Position numbers and translations under genes: made by a program
Part shown: in pieces, positions 54,770 to 64,000 of the stretch
How the letters are laid out: every line of letters begins with the position of its first letter
Numbering within the stretch: position 1 is the first letter of the stretch
Assembly (NCBI RefSeq): GCF_003932755.1
Contig: NZ_CP024202.1
Span: 3,286,001 to 3,350,000 of the forward strand
Source of the DNA: Methylomicrobium sp. wino1
GTDB taxonomy: Bacteria > Pseudomonadota > Gammaproteobacteria > Methylococcales > Methylomonadaceae
Reading direction: 5' to 3'
Length of the DNA stretch: 64,000 nt
The notes under the pieces: model-generated
Seen by the model: only the letters and a program-made list of their open reading frames with translations
Told to the model about the DNA's origin: nothing
The model's database searches: none

Positions 54770-56206
54770 TCAAGGAAGATGCAAGGACCGGTTTTCTATT
54801 GCTAGTGCCGCCTCATGCAAGACTTCTGAAATGGTGGGGTGGGCATGTATGGTTCTGGCTAAATCTTCGCCGCTCGCCGAGAATTCCATCGCTAGAACCG
54901 CTTCGGCAATTAATTCCGAAGCATTGGCTCCGATGATATGGATGCCTAGAATCAAATCGGTTTCCGCATGCGTGATAATCTTGACCAGACCTTCGGTTCT
55001 GTCGATCGCTTCGGCCCGGCCATTGGATTTCAATGTAAATATACCGGTCCGATATTTTTGTCCAATGGCTTGCAGCGCTTGTTCGGTTTGTCCGACCCAG
55101 GCGATTTCAGGGTCTGTATAGATGACGCTCGGCATGATGTTGTAGTTGATCGGATTGTGCCGGTTGGCGATGTGTTCGGCGACGAATACTCCTTCTTCTA
55201 GGCCTTTATGCGCCAGCATTGGTCCGAGTAAGGTCAAATCGCCGATCGCATAAACGCCGGGAACCGTCGTGCAGCAGTTTTCATCGACATGGATATACCC
55301 GTTTTCATCCAAAAGCAGTTCCGCTTCGGGTGCGGCAATATTTTCCGAATTAGGCTTTCTGCCCGTAGCTACGATTAGTTTGTCGAGTCGTAGCGTATGG
55401 CTGCCTTCCGGATTTTGATAGTCGACAACGACTTTGTTATTAGTTTTTTTAGCCGAGGTGACGCGAGCTCCCAAACGTAAATCCAAGCCTTGTTCGGAAT
55501 AGATTTTATAGGCTTCCGCTGCGATTTGGTGGTCGACGATCGGTAAAAAAGATTCTTGCGCTTCTAGTAAAATTACTTCGGAACCCAAGCGATTCCATAT
55601 TCCGGCAAGCTCCAGACCGATCACGCCCGACCCGATGATGCCGAGTCTTTTGGGAAGACTGGTCATGTTCAGCGCATAGGTTGTATCGACGATAAACTGA
55701 TTGTCGATCGGCGCACACGGGAGATCAATGGAAGTAGAGCCGGTCGCTAGTATTATGTTTGGCGCATTGAGTATGATTGGCTTGGCGCCGTCGGCGGGTG
55801 TCACGCTGACTTGGTCGGCGTTGAGTAGCTTACCTTGTCCATGATAGTAGTTGATTTTTTTTTCGGCGAAAACATTGAGGATTTGCCGGCTTAATCGCGC
55901 TACTTTTTCATTTTTTCGGTCTATCATCCTCGGCAAGTCCAGTTTTATGTTCTCGACCGATATGCCATGATCGGCAAGTCCATGCTGCATTAAATCGTAG
56001 ATTTTGGCCGACTCGAGTAGCGCCATCGATGAAACGCAACCGGCATTGATATAAGTCCCACCCAGACTTGGATCGCCATTAATATTGGTCCAATGATCAA
56101 CGCAGGCTGTTTTCAACCCTAATTGGGCGGCGCGGATCGCGGCGACATAGCCGGCAGGGCCGGCACCGACGACAATAACATCATAAGTTGATTCGGGTTT
56201 TGACAT
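54770..56206 (-). CDS. lpdA: Dihydrolipoyl dehydrogenase (E3) of the 2-oxoglutarate complex, with altered active site
   Basis: The 478-residue flavoprotein has the FAD motif VVGAGPAGYVAAIRAA, the NAD motif GIIGSGVIGLELAGIW, AIGDLTLLGPMLAHK and the C-terminal HAHPTISEVLHEAA with the catalytic His-Glu pair. It is the third gene of sucA-sucB-lpd, 13 bases after sucB, and should reoxidise the lipoyl groups of SucB. However, the redox motif, normally GGTCLNxGCIPSK, reads GGTYINAGCVSSM: the first cysteine is Tyr52 (codon at 56051-56053), Cys57 remains and the following lysine is Met61. Without the disulfide the classical reaction should fail. Confidence 0.92.
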   Translation of the reverse strand: MSKPESTYDVIVVGAGPAGYVAAIRAAQLGLKTACVDHWTNINGDPSLGGTYINAGCVSSMALLESAKIYDLMQHGLADHGISVENIKLDLPRMIDRKNEKVARLSRQILNVFAEKKINYYHGQGKLLNADQVSVTPADGAKPIILNAPNIILATGSTSIDLPCAPIDNQFIVDTTYALNMTSLPKRLGIIGSGVIGLELAGIWNRLGSEVILLEAQESFLPIVDHQIAAEAYKIYSEQGLDLRLGARVTSAKKTNNKVVVDYQNPEGSHTLRLDKLIVATGRKPNSENIAAPEAELLLDENGYIHVDENCCTTVPGVYAIGDLTLLGPMLAHKGLEEGVFVAEHIANRHNPINYNIMPSVIYTDPEIAWVGQTEQALQAIGQKYRTGIFTLKSNGRAEAIDRTEGLVKIITHAETDLILGIHIIGANASELIAEAVLAMEFSASGEDLARTIHAHPTISEVLHEAALAIENRSLHLP

Positions 56207-56219
56207 GACAGTGAACCGT

Positions 56220-57467
56220 TTATATGTTTAGCAATAAGTGCGCTGGAGATTCCAGGCACTCTTTGATGGTGACCAAAAATTGCACTGCTTCGCGGCCGTC
56301 AACCAAGCGATGATCGTAAGATAAAGCAAGGTACATGATCGGTCTAACGACTATTTGTCCATTTTCAACGACGGGTCGATCCTTGATTGCATGCATGCCT
56401 AAGATCGCGCATTGCGGCGGATTTAAAATCGGAGTCGATAGCATCGAGCCGAAAATGCCGCCATTGGTTATTGTAAACGTACCGCCGGTCAGGTCTTCAA
56501 AACTAATGTTGCCTTCTTTGGCTTTTTTTCCGAAATCGGCGATATTTTTTTCGATGCCGGCAAAGTCCAATTGATCGGCATCGCGTAGAACCGGCACAAT
56601 CAAGCCGCGCGGTGTACTGACCGCAATGCCGATATCGTAGTAGCCGTGATAGATAATGTCGTTACCGTCAATTGAGGCATTAATAGTCGGAAATTTCTTC
56701 AAGGCTTCGATCGATGCTTTGACGAAAAAAGACATGAAGCCCAATTTGATATTGTGCGTTTGCTCGAAGCGGTTTTTATATTGGTTTCGTAAATCAATCA
56801 CATGATGCATGTCGACTTCGTTGAAAGTCGTTAGCATCGCGGCGTTTTGTTGCGCTTGCAGCAAGCGTTCGGCAATTTTGGCTCTAAGCCGAGTCATTGG
56901 GACCCGTTGTTCGGGTCTCAAGGCAGCCGGAATCGTGGCAGGTTTCGAATCCGTTTTCACGGATTCCGGCGGTTTTTTCGTGCTGGCCGATGTTTCGAGA
57001 ACTGGTTCGTCCTGCAAATATTCGAGAATATCGTTCTTGGTAATACGTCCGTGTTTTCCCGAGCCGCTAATAGCCGAAGGGTCGAGATTTTTTTCAACGA
57101 CGAGCCTTCGGACTGCGGGGCTCAAAGGTATGTTGGCCGATGTGGCTCCCGGTGCTTTTTCAGCGGGCTTTTGCGGTTCATTCTCGGCATCGCTTGCAGG
57201 CGTAGCGGCGGTTTCTTCAGTCGAGGCGGCTTGCGGGTCGATGATAGCCAGAACTTCGCTTCCGACAACAATGTCGCCATCGTTTTTCAGGATTTTTGTT
57301 AAAACACCTGATTCAGGCGCAGGCACTTCGAGCACGACTTTATCGGTTTCGAGATCGACGAGGTTTTCGTTTTTTGTGACTCTATCCCCGGTTTTTTTTT
57401 GCCAGTTAATGAGTGTGGCATCGGAAACGGATTCAGGCAGATTAGGAACGAGGACTTCAATGCTCAT
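56220..57467 (-). CDS. sucB: Dihydrolipoyllysine succinyltransferase (E2)
   Basis: ATG 57467 (AGGAAA just upstream) gives 415 residues; an in-frame ATG 20 codons earlier lies inside sucA. The protein has one lipoyl domain with the lysine in [15 protein letters not shown], a flexible Ala/Pro/Glu linker (about 80-115), the E3-binding domain ([16 protein letters not shown]...[11 protein letters not shown]) and a catalytic domain with [14 protein letters not shown]. It transfers the succinyl group to CoA in the cytoplasmic 2-oxoglutarate dehydrogenase core. Only one base separates it from sucA. Confidence 0.96.
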   Translation of the reverse strand: MSIEVLVPNLPESVSDATLINWQKKTGDRVTKNENLVDLETDKVVLEVPAPESGVLTKILKNDGDIVVGSEVLAIIDPQAASTEETAATPASDAENEPQKPAEKAPGATSANIPLSPAVRRLVVEKNLDPSAISGSGKHGRITKNDILEYLQDEPVLETSASTKKPPESVKTDSKPATIPAALRPEQRVPMTRLRAKIAERLLQAQQNAAMLTTFNEVDMHHVIDLRNQYKNRFEQTHNIKLGFMSFFVKASIEALKKFPTINASIDGNDIIYHGYYDIGIAVSTPRGLIVPVLRDADQLDFAGIEKNIADFGKKAKEGNISFEDLTGGTFTITNGGIFGSMLSTPILNPPQCAILGMHAIKDRPVVENGQIVVRPIMYLALSYDHRLVDGREAVQFLVTIKECLESPAHLLLNI

Positions 57468-57468
57468 G

Positions 57469-60294
57469 TTATTTTCCTGTGTGTTTTCCAAATAAAGCGG
57501 TGTTAACAACCTGTTGCTGTTGTTCAAGATGCTTCTTGAAATTGCCTACGGCGGGCGCTGCGGATGCTGGGCGTCCGGCATATTGCAGATTGATTTCGGT
57601 TGCCAACGTATCGACGAAATGATGTCGGATCTGATACCAAGCACCTTGATTTTTGGGTTCTTCTTGACACCAAATCAAGTGTTCCAAATTCGGGAAACGA
57701 TCGATTTCTTGTTTAAACCGATTATTTGGAAACGGATATAGCTGTTCTATCCTGACAATGGCCACATGGTCGAGTTCGTGCTCCCGTCTGGCTTCCAAAA
57801 GATCATAATACACTTTGCCGGAACATAATATCAGACGGGTTACTTTATCCGGTTTAATCGAGTCTATTTCGCTTATGACCGTTTGGAATCGTCCTTTAGT
57901 GAGGCATTCCAGTGTCGACACGGCAAGCTTATGCCGCAGTAAGCTTTTCGGAGTCATTACGATTAACGGTTTCCGATAAGGGCGTAGTAATTGCCGGCGG
58001 AGTAGATGAAAGATTTGCCCCGGGGTCGTCGGCACGCAAACCTGGATGTTTTGTTCGGCGCAAAGCTGTAGATAGCGCTCCAGCCGGGCGGAGGAATGCT
58101 CGGGGCCTTGTCCTTCGTAACCGTGCGGCAGCAGCATCACTAGACCGCTCAAACGCCCCCATTTGGTTTCGCCCGAACTAATGAATTGGTCGACGACCAC
58201 CTGGGCTCCATTGGCGAAATCGCCGAACTGTGCCTCCCAAATAACCAGGGTTTCCGGGGCGGTGGTACTGTAGCCGTATTCAAAACCCAATACGCCCGCT
58301 TCCGAAAGCAACGAGTCGTAAATGTAAGCTCGTCCTTGTTCAGAATCCAGGTGGTTGATCGGTAGGTAGGTTTTGCCGTCGATTTGGTTATGTAAAACGG
58401 CATGTCTGTGAAAAAAAGTACCGCGGCCCACATCTTGCCCGGTCAAGCGGACATTGCGTTTTTCCAGCAGCAAGGTGGCATAAGCCATGTTTTCGGCAAA
58501 TCCCCAGTCCAACGGTTGAGCGCCGGCAGCCATTTTATTTCGGCTATCCATGATTTTGGCAACTCTGGGGTGTAATTCGAAACCGGTCGGCAGGCACTGT
58601 GACTTTTTATTACAAAACCGGAGTACATCGAGCGATACCGAGGTTTTACAAGATGCCGTCCACTTAGCGTGATGGTATTTTTCCCAGAGTGCTGAATAGG
58701 AATAGACTTTGTTACTGAGAACCGGTCTGGACACTACCATCCCGGCTTCCAGCATCGAAACGTAGTCGTTTTCGATATTTTGATCCTCTTCCTGTGTAAT
58801 TAGCGCTTCGGATATGAGTTTTTGGGTATAGATTTGCCGCGTGGTCGGATGTTTGCGAATATTTTGATACATCAATGGTTGAGTCGTTGCCGGTTCATCC
58901 GCCTCATTGTGACCTAGTCGTCGATAGCATATTAAATCGATGACAACATCCCGGTTGAAAGTCATGCGGAAGTCTAAGGCAAGCTGCGCGACAAACGACA
59001 CGGCTTCCGGATCGTCTCCATTGACATGGAAGACCGGGATTTGCGCCATGCTCGCAATATCGGTGCAATAATAGGTCGAGCGGGCATCTAGCGGATTGCT
59101 GGTAGTGAAGCCAACCTGATTGTTGATGACGACATGAATAGTTCCACCGGTTGAATAGGCCCGTGTTCCTGCCATATTTAAGGTTTCCATGACAACACCT
59201 TGTCCGGAAAAGGCGGCATCGCCATGGATTAAAATAGGCAGGATGGTATTAAAGCTTTTAGGGCCGTAACGATCTTGACGGGCTTTAACCGAACCTTCAA
59301 CGACTGGGTTGATGATTTCCAAATGCGATGGATTGAACGCCAACGTGACATGAATAGGACCGCCGGGGGTGGCAATATCCGATGAAAACCCCATATGATA
59401 TTTAACGTCGCCGGAGTTCATGCCGGGCGTTGAGGTGTGCATCCCTTTGAATTCGTCGAACAAGACACTTGGGTTTTTTCCAAGGATATTGACCAGGACA
59501 TTCAAGCGGCCGCGATGAGCCATGCCGATGACAACTTCTTTGATTCGTTTGTCGCCGCCGCGTTGTACGATATTATCTAAAAAAGGGATCAGCGACTCGC
59601 CGCCTTCCAGAGAAAATCTTTTTTGCCCAACAAATGTACGGTGCAAATATTTTTCGATGCCTTCCGCCGCGGTCAGTTGCTTATGGATGGAGAGTTTTTC
59701 TTCGGCTGTAAAGTTGGGTTTGGCACGGGTGCCTTCAAGCCGGTTTTTTATCCAGCGTTTGACATCGGTGTCCACGATATGCATGTATTCGCTTCCGATG
59801 CTGCCGCAATAAATATCTTTCAGCCCGCTCAGAATTTCTCTGAGCGGGAGTCTGTCTTCTCCATATAATGTACCGGTGTCGAATAGCGTATCCATATCCA
59901 GCTCGGTCAGTCCGTAATACGCAGGCTCTAAATCCGGAACGGAGGGTATCGATTTATTCAGTGGATTATTGTCGGCAATTTGATGGCCTCTAACCCGGTA
60001 ATGATTGATCAGTCGAGCAACTGCGGATTGTTTTTTTACGCTTTCTTCAGTAAAGCCTTGCAGCTTAGCCAGACGGCCTTGAGATTGCTGAGCTAGGCTG
60101 GCGAATCTGTCAACGATCGGGCTATGGATGATCTCCTGTGCCATGCCGTTATGCAGCTTCTTGAATGTATGTCTCCAACTCGGGTCAACCGAGTCGGGAT
60201 TTTGCAGATATTTTTCATATAAGTCTTCGATAAATACGGCGTTTCCACCATAAAGCGCGGAAGATTCTTGAAATAACTTGAGGAGGTCGCTCAT
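57469..60294 (-). CDS. sucA: 2-oxoglutarate dehydrogenase E1 component
   Basis: The 941-residue thiamine-diphosphate enzyme shows the N-terminal [20 protein letters not shown], the [19 protein letters not shown] block, the cofactor motif [11 protein letters not shown]...NNQVGF and the C-terminal [17 protein letters not shown]. It decarboxylates 2-oxoglutarate and passes the succinyl group to SucB. It is the first gene of the minus-strand operon. The promoter would lie in 60295-60400, where I cannot fix one. Confidence 0.97.
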   Translation of the reverse strand: MSDLLKLFQESSALYGGNAVFIEDLYEKYLQNPDSVDPSWRHTFKKLHNGMAQEIIHSPIVDRFASLAQQSQGRLAKLQGFTEESVKKQSAVARLINHYRVRGHQIADNNPLNKSIPSVPDLEPAYYGLTELDMDTLFDTGTLYGEDRLPLREILSGLKDIYCGSIGSEYMHIVDTDVKRWIKNRLEGTRAKPNFTAEEKLSIHKQLTAAEGIEKYLHRTFVGQKRFSLEGGESLIPFLDNIVQRGGDKRIKEVVIGMAHRGRLNVLVNILGKNPSVLFDEFKGMHTSTPGMNSGDVKYHMGFSSDIATPGGPIHVTLAFNPSHLEIINPVVEGSVKARQDRYGPKSFNTILPILIHGDAAFSGQGVVMETLNMAGTRAYSTGGTIHVVINNQVGFTTSNPLDARSTYYCTDIASMAQIPVFHVNGDDPEAVSFVAQLALDFRMTFNRDVVIDLICYRRLGHNEADEPATTQPLMYQNIRKHPTTRQIYTQKLISEALITQEEDQNIENDYVSMLEAGMVVSRPVLSNKVYSYSALWEKYHHAKWTASCKTSVSLDVLRFCNKKSQCLPTGFELHPRVAKIMDSRNKMAAGAQPLDWGFAENMAYATLLLEKRNVRLTGQDVGRGTFFHRHAVLHNQIDGKTYLPINHLDSEQGRAYIYDSLLSEAGVLGFEYGYSTTAPETLVIWEAQFGDFANGAQVVVDQFISSGETKWGRLSGLVMLLPHGYEGQGPEHSSARLERYLQLCAEQNIQVCVPTTPGQIFHLLRRQLLRPYRKPLIVMTPKSLLRHKLAVSTLECLTKGRFQTVISEIDSIKPDKVTRLILCSGKVYYDLLEARREHELDHVAIVRIEQLYPFPNNRFKQEIDRFPNLEHLIWCQEEPKNQGAWYQIRHHFVDTLATEINLQYAGRPASAAPAVGNFKKHLEQQQQVVNTALFGKHTGK

Positions 60295-60446
60295 GGATGA
60301 TTTCCGTTTAATCTGAAGCCAATGCCGATATCTTAGGGGGAAAATGCTATATTACCAAGTAGTAAAGTGCCGTTGTTATAAAAAATCAGCCTACATGACT
60401 GATGGTGGCGGCGCAAGGTGGTGACTTAGAAGACCGGGAAAAGTTT

Positions 60447-61136
60447 ATGGCAAATGCAAAAAAAATTGTAATCAAAATTAATCGATCCGGAAGAGAACAA
60501 AGCAATATGCCGAGAAACTCGGCACCTTCCGAAATTGTTATTTGGAATGTCAGGCGAATCGTATTGGCTGTTATTATTGCGATTGCATTTATAGTCATTC
60601 CTTATTTTTATCTAAGTAATGGGTTAGAAGATAAAGTCGACAGAAAAACTGAACAGGCTTCGCCCGAAGTAATTGAGAAAGCCCCCTCTCTTACTGAAAA
60701 AAAAGATCAACCGATTACCGAAAAATCTCATCGGATTAAAGAGGTAATTCCTGAGTTGACAAAAGTAGCTCCAGTTGATCAGCGATTTAAGACAATAAAT
60801 CATTATAAGATTACCAGGGGATTATTAACCAATGCCATCGTTGATAAAGAACCGGTAAAAGAGTTGGTTCCACCCTTCAATATCGAAGAAAAAAAGCCAA
60901 TTCATCTTTACTATTTTACGGAGCTCAAAGATATGAAAGGCGAATCGTTTTTTCATCAGTGGATCAAAGATGGCGTACTCGTTGGAAAAATACCTATCAA
61001 TCCACAAGGTAATCGTTGGAGAGTCTCAACTAACAGAGTATTGACCTATTCGGATTCTGGGCATTGGATGGTTCAGTTAATAGATAAAAATGGATTAATT
61101 TATAACGAAATTATATTCGAGATTATAATTGATTGA
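60447..61136 (+). CDS. DUF2914 domain membrane protein
   Basis: From ATG 60447 (GGGAA upstream) the protein has 229 residues: a basic cytoplasmic part, one membrane helix (about 33-55: IVLAVIIAIAFIVIPYFYL), a charged linker and a periplasmic C-terminal domain of the DUF2914 type (LYYFTELKDMKG, FHQWIKDGVLVGKIP, GNRWRVSTNRVL, WMVQLID). The family's role is unknown. An in-frame ATG at 60402 would add 15 residues. It diverges from sucA. Confidence 0.8.
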   Translation: MANAKKIVIKINRSGREQSNMPRNSAPSEIVIWNVRRIVLAVIIAIAFIVIPYFYLSNGLEDKVDRKTEQASPEVIEKAPSLTEKKDQPITEKSHRIKEVIPELTKVAPVDQRFKTINHYKITRGLLTNAIVDKEPVKELVPPFNIEEKKPIHLYYFTELKDMKGESFFHQWIKDGVLVGKIPINPQGNRWRVSTNRVLTYSDSGHWMVQLIDKNGLIYNEIIFEIIID

Positions 61137-61138
61137 TC

Positions 61139-61278
61139 GTAAGTATTCAGTCCCCCTCTTTGATAAAGAGGGGCTAGGGGAGATTCTTTAAATAACCCCC
61201 CTCAATCCCCCTTTTTCAAGGGGGGCTAACAATTACATCTGAATTGCAGTAATTTGCCAGCGGGATCTGAATACTTAC
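61139..61278. mobile_element. 140-base MITE-like element
   Basis: Perfect 12-base inverted ends GTAAGTATTCAG (61139-61150) and CTGAATACTTAC (61267-61278). The interior carries the CCCCCTCTTTGATAAAGAGGGG hairpin and its CCCCCTTTTTCAAGGGGG counterpart, a type of repeat seen in many bacteria. No gene inside; no clear target duplication. Confidence 0.75.
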
Positions 61279-61621
61279 AAAAATGCAGCTTTTGGGGTAA
61301 TGCGAGAATAGCCTGATAAACAGACCAAATTTGATTTAAAATTCATCGGGCATAATCTCGTTTTTTGTTAATATTTTGAGTTGTTGCTCATTCAATGTTT
61401 TTTTAGTTACAATTATCGAAAGTTTTTCCTTGAGTAAAGAAGAATTCCTTTTTTGGTCTATTAATCTTCGATCACGGGAAAACCTATTAATAAAAGCATG
61501 ATTATTTGTCCCATGTGATTTTTATTAAACCGACGATTTAAGCATTTGTTATTTTTTAATTGAGTTGCTTTGGGTCTAAATAAAATTAATCGAAACATTT
61601 ACATTAAGAGAGAATTTACGT
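61279..61621. other. AT-rich leader before the H-NS-type gene
   Basis: No gene. AT-rich, possibly autoregulated by the H-NS-type product; AGAGAG at 61609-61614 is the ribosome binding site. Confidence 0.4.
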
Positions 61622-61939
61622 ATGACCGATTTTCAGAATCTTTCGGAAGATGAATTACAGGTAGTTATTTTAAATGCTGAAAAAGCACTTAAAGCTAAGC
61701 AAGCAAATAAGCGCAAAGAAGTTATGAATCAGATAAAAGAACTTGCCGCCTCGATCAATGTTGCCGTTGAATTTATTGATGATGAAAAAAAATCCGCTAG
61801 AAAAGGTATTAAGGTACCTGTTAAATATCGGCATCCAAACGACTCTAGCAAAACATGGACTGGACGGGGTGTCATGCCTAAATGGCTCCAGTCTTTAGTT
61901 GAACAAGGTCATGACCGTTCGGAATTTGAAATTGATTAA
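61622..61939 (+). CDS. H-NS family nucleoid protein
   Basis: The 105-residue protein has an N-terminal helical oligomerisation region (about 1-60, with ALKAKQANKRKEVMNQIKELA) and the C-terminal DNA-binding domain KYRHPNDSSKTWTGRGVMPKWL, in which TWTGRG is the AT-hook-like loop. Such proteins coat AT-rich, often acquired DNA and silence it. AT-rich accessory genes in this window (1-2.4 kb, 45-51 kb) would be plausible targets, which is inference only. Confidence 0.92.
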   Translation: MTDFQNLSEDELQVVILNAEKALKAKQANKRKEVMNQIKELAASINVAVEFIDDEKKSARKGIKVPVKYRHPNDSSKTWTGRGVMPKWLQSLVEQGHDRSEFEID

Positions 61940-62234
61940 GTTATTTATAGCATAAACAGCTCAGGTTATAAGCCGATAACATAATATGATACTATAAATC
62001 CTGGTGTTAAGCTTTTTGCGCTTTTTATGGGGTGGCCGCTAATTATGAGTATAAATAATTTCTAAGCCGGTAGGGTATTTTGAGGATGCGTAAGGTCCAG
62101 CAATAGAAAATATTTATTTGTTGCCGGAGATGATAACGTAATAGCTCAATGAGAAAGAGCTTCCAAGAAGCTTGCCTTGGAAGCTCGAAAGTTAAAAGCT
62201 GAATTGTCGGTTTTGCCTCTATTAGTCATATTTA
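61940..62234. other. Intergenic region with a perfect hairpin
   Basis: GAGCTTCCAAG (62157-62167) and CTTGGAAGCTC (62176-62186) form an 11-bp stem. No T-run follows, so it is not an obvious terminator. Nothing else was recognised. Confidence 0.5.
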
Positions 62235-62399
62235 TCACAGACGCTCGCTTTTATTACGTTTGTGAGTCGCGTTAATGTTTCCAGCTATGGCGGCCGTGGC
62301 GAATAACGTAGAAGAGAGTATGAATTCTCCGGAAACAAAACCAAGCACACCTGTGACAAATACTGCGCCAGTTAAAATGTCTTTTTGAAAATCGCTCAT
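62235..62399 (-). CDS. Small membrane protein (54 residues), unknown
   Basis: On the minus strand, GAGGA lies nine bases before ATG 62399. The 54-residue product starts MSDFQKDIL and has one or two hydrophobic segments (ILTGAVFVTGVLGFV and FILSSTLFATAAIAG) followed by a basic tail (THKRNKSERL). The codon use looks coding and the frame ends at TGA 62235-62237. It is too short to match by eye to a family, but the ribosome binding site and topology support a real gene. Confidence 0.55.
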   Translation of the reverse strand: MSDFQKDILTGAVFVTGVLGFVSGEFILSSTLFATAAIAGNINATHKRNKSERL

Positions 62400-63001
62400 T
62401 AGATGAATCCTCGTTTATCAAGTTAAAGGTTTAAATTACGGTTTAACTATACTGAACAGGAGTGATGTAAACAATACCAATAAAAATAGACGGATTGTTT
62501 ACCAAAACAGTGCTAATGTTTAATGAACTTTTCATATAAGACTATTACAGTTCTCGGAATTGGCTTTTTATTCCCTTGTTAGTCAAGTTTCGACACGGGG
62601 GGCGCGTCAGAGGATATAGATATCAACTTAAGGAAAAAATGCGTCATCCCGTCAGGGATGGCAATGCGTAGCTTCACGTCCATGTACCTTGATATCGGCA
62701 ATCCAAGCCGATATGCCGAAAATGCACCATAGATTAGTCACTAAGTTGGCGCTTATGGCGTCAGAGGACGCTGTGTCCAGCACCTAAATTATCTGAGTAA
62801 TCGAACATAGGCAATAGGCTATGGAAGTTAGGTGCTATCCATGCTCTAAGTCCCCCTCCTCTTGTGTCAGATGTGTGGCTGCCAAAGCTTTTGCCGAATA
62901 TCCCGGTGCCTCCATGCATTAATACCGAAGCTTGATGATAAAAATAAAAGGCTTACAATGAAGATTGTTTTTTGAATAAAGTTGAAAAATACAAGATCTA
63001 T
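62400..63001. other. Intergenic region with small palindromes
   Basis: Contains ATATCGGC/GCCGATAT (62692-62714), the family F element at 62776-62839 and a GGTGCCTCCATGC segment related to 44081-44110. No further gene seen. Confidence 0.45.
62776..62839. mobile_element. MITE-like element (family F), degenerate third copy
   Basis: CCAGCACCTAAATTA at the left and AAGTTAGGTGCT at the right match the ends of the elements at 45295 and 53119; the length is about the same, but the right end has decayed. Confidence 0.7.
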
Positions 63002-63325
63002 ATGCCGGTACAACAAATTTCCGCCACCGAATTAAATGTTAAGTTGCAAAGCGATAATCCACCTTTTTTGCTTGATGTAAGAGAGCCTTATGAATTTGCT
63101 TATGCCCGGATTGCAGGCAGCGTGTTGATTCCATTGCATCAAATTCCCGAACGGTTGGATGAGCTAGATGCCGAACAGGAAATTGTCGTGATTTGTCACC
63201 ATGGTATACGTAGTCAGCAGGCAGCATCTTTTCTAGACCACCATTCGTTTCGAAAATTACTGAACCTACGAGGCGGAATCGATGCCTGGGCTAGCGAATG
63301 CGACTCCTCGGTGCCGAGATATTGA
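63002..63325 (+). CDS. Rhodanese-like domain protein
   Basis: The 107-residue single-domain protein has LLDVREPYEFAYARIAGSVLIPL and the active loop ICHHGIRSQQAA, where the cysteine carries the persulfide. Such proteins move sulfane sulfur. ATG 63002 is preferred; TTG 62972 would add ten residues. The converging neighbour is moeA, a molybdenum cofactor gene that also belongs to sulfur-using metabolism, but this may be chance. Confidence 0.88.
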   Translation: MPVQQISATELNVKLQSDNPPFLLDVREPYEFAYARIAGSVLIPLHQIPERLDELDAEQEIVVICHHGIRSQQAASFLDHHSFRKLLNLRGGIDAWASECDSSVPRY

Positions 63326-63373
63326 TTTTTTTTAGGCATGCTTTATCGCACTTTAATTTTGGTTTATTAATAA

Positions 63374-63540
63374 CCGACTTTGGCGTTCGAGCTGCCGCCA
63401 AGCCTCCATGGATGGGGTTATGGCGTTACTCGACAGGCATACCCACACCCTAAGATCGGCGAAACTTCTTAAACTGAGAATTGCTGAGTAAACACCGACC
63501 CCTGTCAAACGAGCAAACGAACCCGCTATTAGGTCCATTG
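63374..63540. repeat. Degenerate family E-related element
   Basis: Contains TGGCGTTCGAGCTGCCGCCAAG, CCATGGATGGGG and CCCTGTCAAACGAGCAAACGAACC, matching the right end of family E; the left end is lost. GGAAGTTGATTGATG follows, like the outer flank of other copies. Confidence 0.6.
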
Positions 63541-63568
63541 TTTCAGGAAGTTGATTGATGTCGAATTC

Positions 63569-64000
63569 TTATTCGATCCAGATTGAAAAAGGTTCAACGG
63601 CAACCTTGTCGCCTTTTTTTATGCCATCGGAATCACTGGGCAATACAATAAAGCAATTGGCTTGGCTCATGCTTGATAATATATGCGAGCCTTGTTTTCC
63701 CGCGGAGCGAACCTGATTTTTACCGTTATCCGATTGCGATAAAACACCACGCATAAACTCAATTCGGCCAGGCACTTTTTTGATTGACTCCAGGCAAATG
63801 GCGGTTAATTGCAGTGGTTTTTCAGGTGATAATCCAGCCATGAACCGAAGCCCTGGTATGACGATGCGCTGAAAAGCTAAAACCACCGAGACAGGATTTC
63901 CCGGTAAGCCGAAAAGTCGGCAAGCGCCGATCGAGCCAAACGCAAGCGGTTTTCCGGGTTTAACCGCTATTTTCCAAAGTTCGACCTGTCCGATTGTGTC
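63569..64000 (-). CDS. moeA: Molybdopterin molybdenumtransferase, C-terminal part
   Basis: The minus-strand frame is open to the window edge, so only the last 143 codons are present. They include LWKIAVKPGKPLAFGSIGACRL, the conserved FGLPGNPVSVVLAF motif and the C-terminal domain IV (GSHILSSMSQANCFIVLPSDSDGIKKGDKVAVEPF). MoeA inserts molybdenum into adenylated molybdopterin. The 5' end lies beyond base 64000. Confidence 0.92.
   Translation of the reverse strand, partial: DTIGQVELWKIAVKPGKPLAFGSIGACRLFGLPGNPVSVVLAFQRIVIPGLRFMAGLSPEKPLQLTAICLESIKKVPGRIEFMRGVLSQSDNGKNQVRSAGKQGSHILSSMSQANCFIVLPSDSDGIKKGDKVAVEPFSIWIE

Overview
The window looks like a chromosome segment of a gammaproteobacterium. 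The gene orders exbB-exbD-lpxK-ycaR-kdsB, prmB-aroC, alaC-hom-thrC and nnr-tsaE-amiC-mutL-miaA, together with sucA-sucB-lpd, are typical of that class. The moderate base composition, the many small palindromic repeats and the exosortase genes would fit a methanotroph-like lineage (Methylococcales), but no methane-oxidation gene lies here, so that assignment is inference. I see no rRNA, tRNA, CRISPR array, phage or intact transposase.

Bases 1-16,900 form an accessory block. It holds a sulfotransferase-like gene cut by the window edge, a CapA-like phosphoesterase, a truncated PvdE/SyrD-type ABC exporter, a penicillin-acylase family (PvdQ-like) hydrolase, a full-length PvdE/SyrD-type exporter, a diaminobutyrate aminotransferase (PvdH-like), a complete tripartite RND pump (outer-membrane factor, adaptor, permease) and tonB-exbB-exbD. 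The combination resembles the export and maturation side of an acylated non-ribosomal peptide (siderophore) locus whose synthetases would lie to the left.

Bases 17,400-45,000 are mostly housekeeping: transporters, an HDOD protein, PrmB and chorismate synthase, a second ExbB/ExbD pair with lipid A/Kdo genes, alanine/homoserine/threonine biosynthesis, RecJ, a degenerate HD-GYP protein, NAD(P)HX repair, TsaE, AmiC, MutL, MiaA, a DUF2272-type lipoprotein, YlqF and YigZ. Between them sit many inverted-repeat elements.

Bases 45,000-54,700 are a gene-poor, repeat-rich accessory zone. It holds a TumE/TumA-type toxin-antitoxin pair, a PEP-CTERM-like (VPLPG) surface protein, a tiny VPEID-CTERM-like protein next to its presumed sorting enzyme XrtE (exosortase fused to a CAAX-type protease), an aldehyde dehydrogenase pseudogene with two lesions, and nested MITE-like elements, one with a visible target duplication.

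Bases 54,770-64,000 return to core functions: a 2-oxoglutarate dehydrogenase operon on the minus strand (sucA-sucB-lpd), a DUF2914 protein, an H-NS-type protein, a small unannotated membrane protein, a rhodanese and the 3' end of moeA. The E3 component of this operon lacks one of its two redox-active cysteines. The strongest leads are that E3 lesion, the XrtE/VPEID pair, the siderophore-like export block, and the layered families of non-autonomous repeats.
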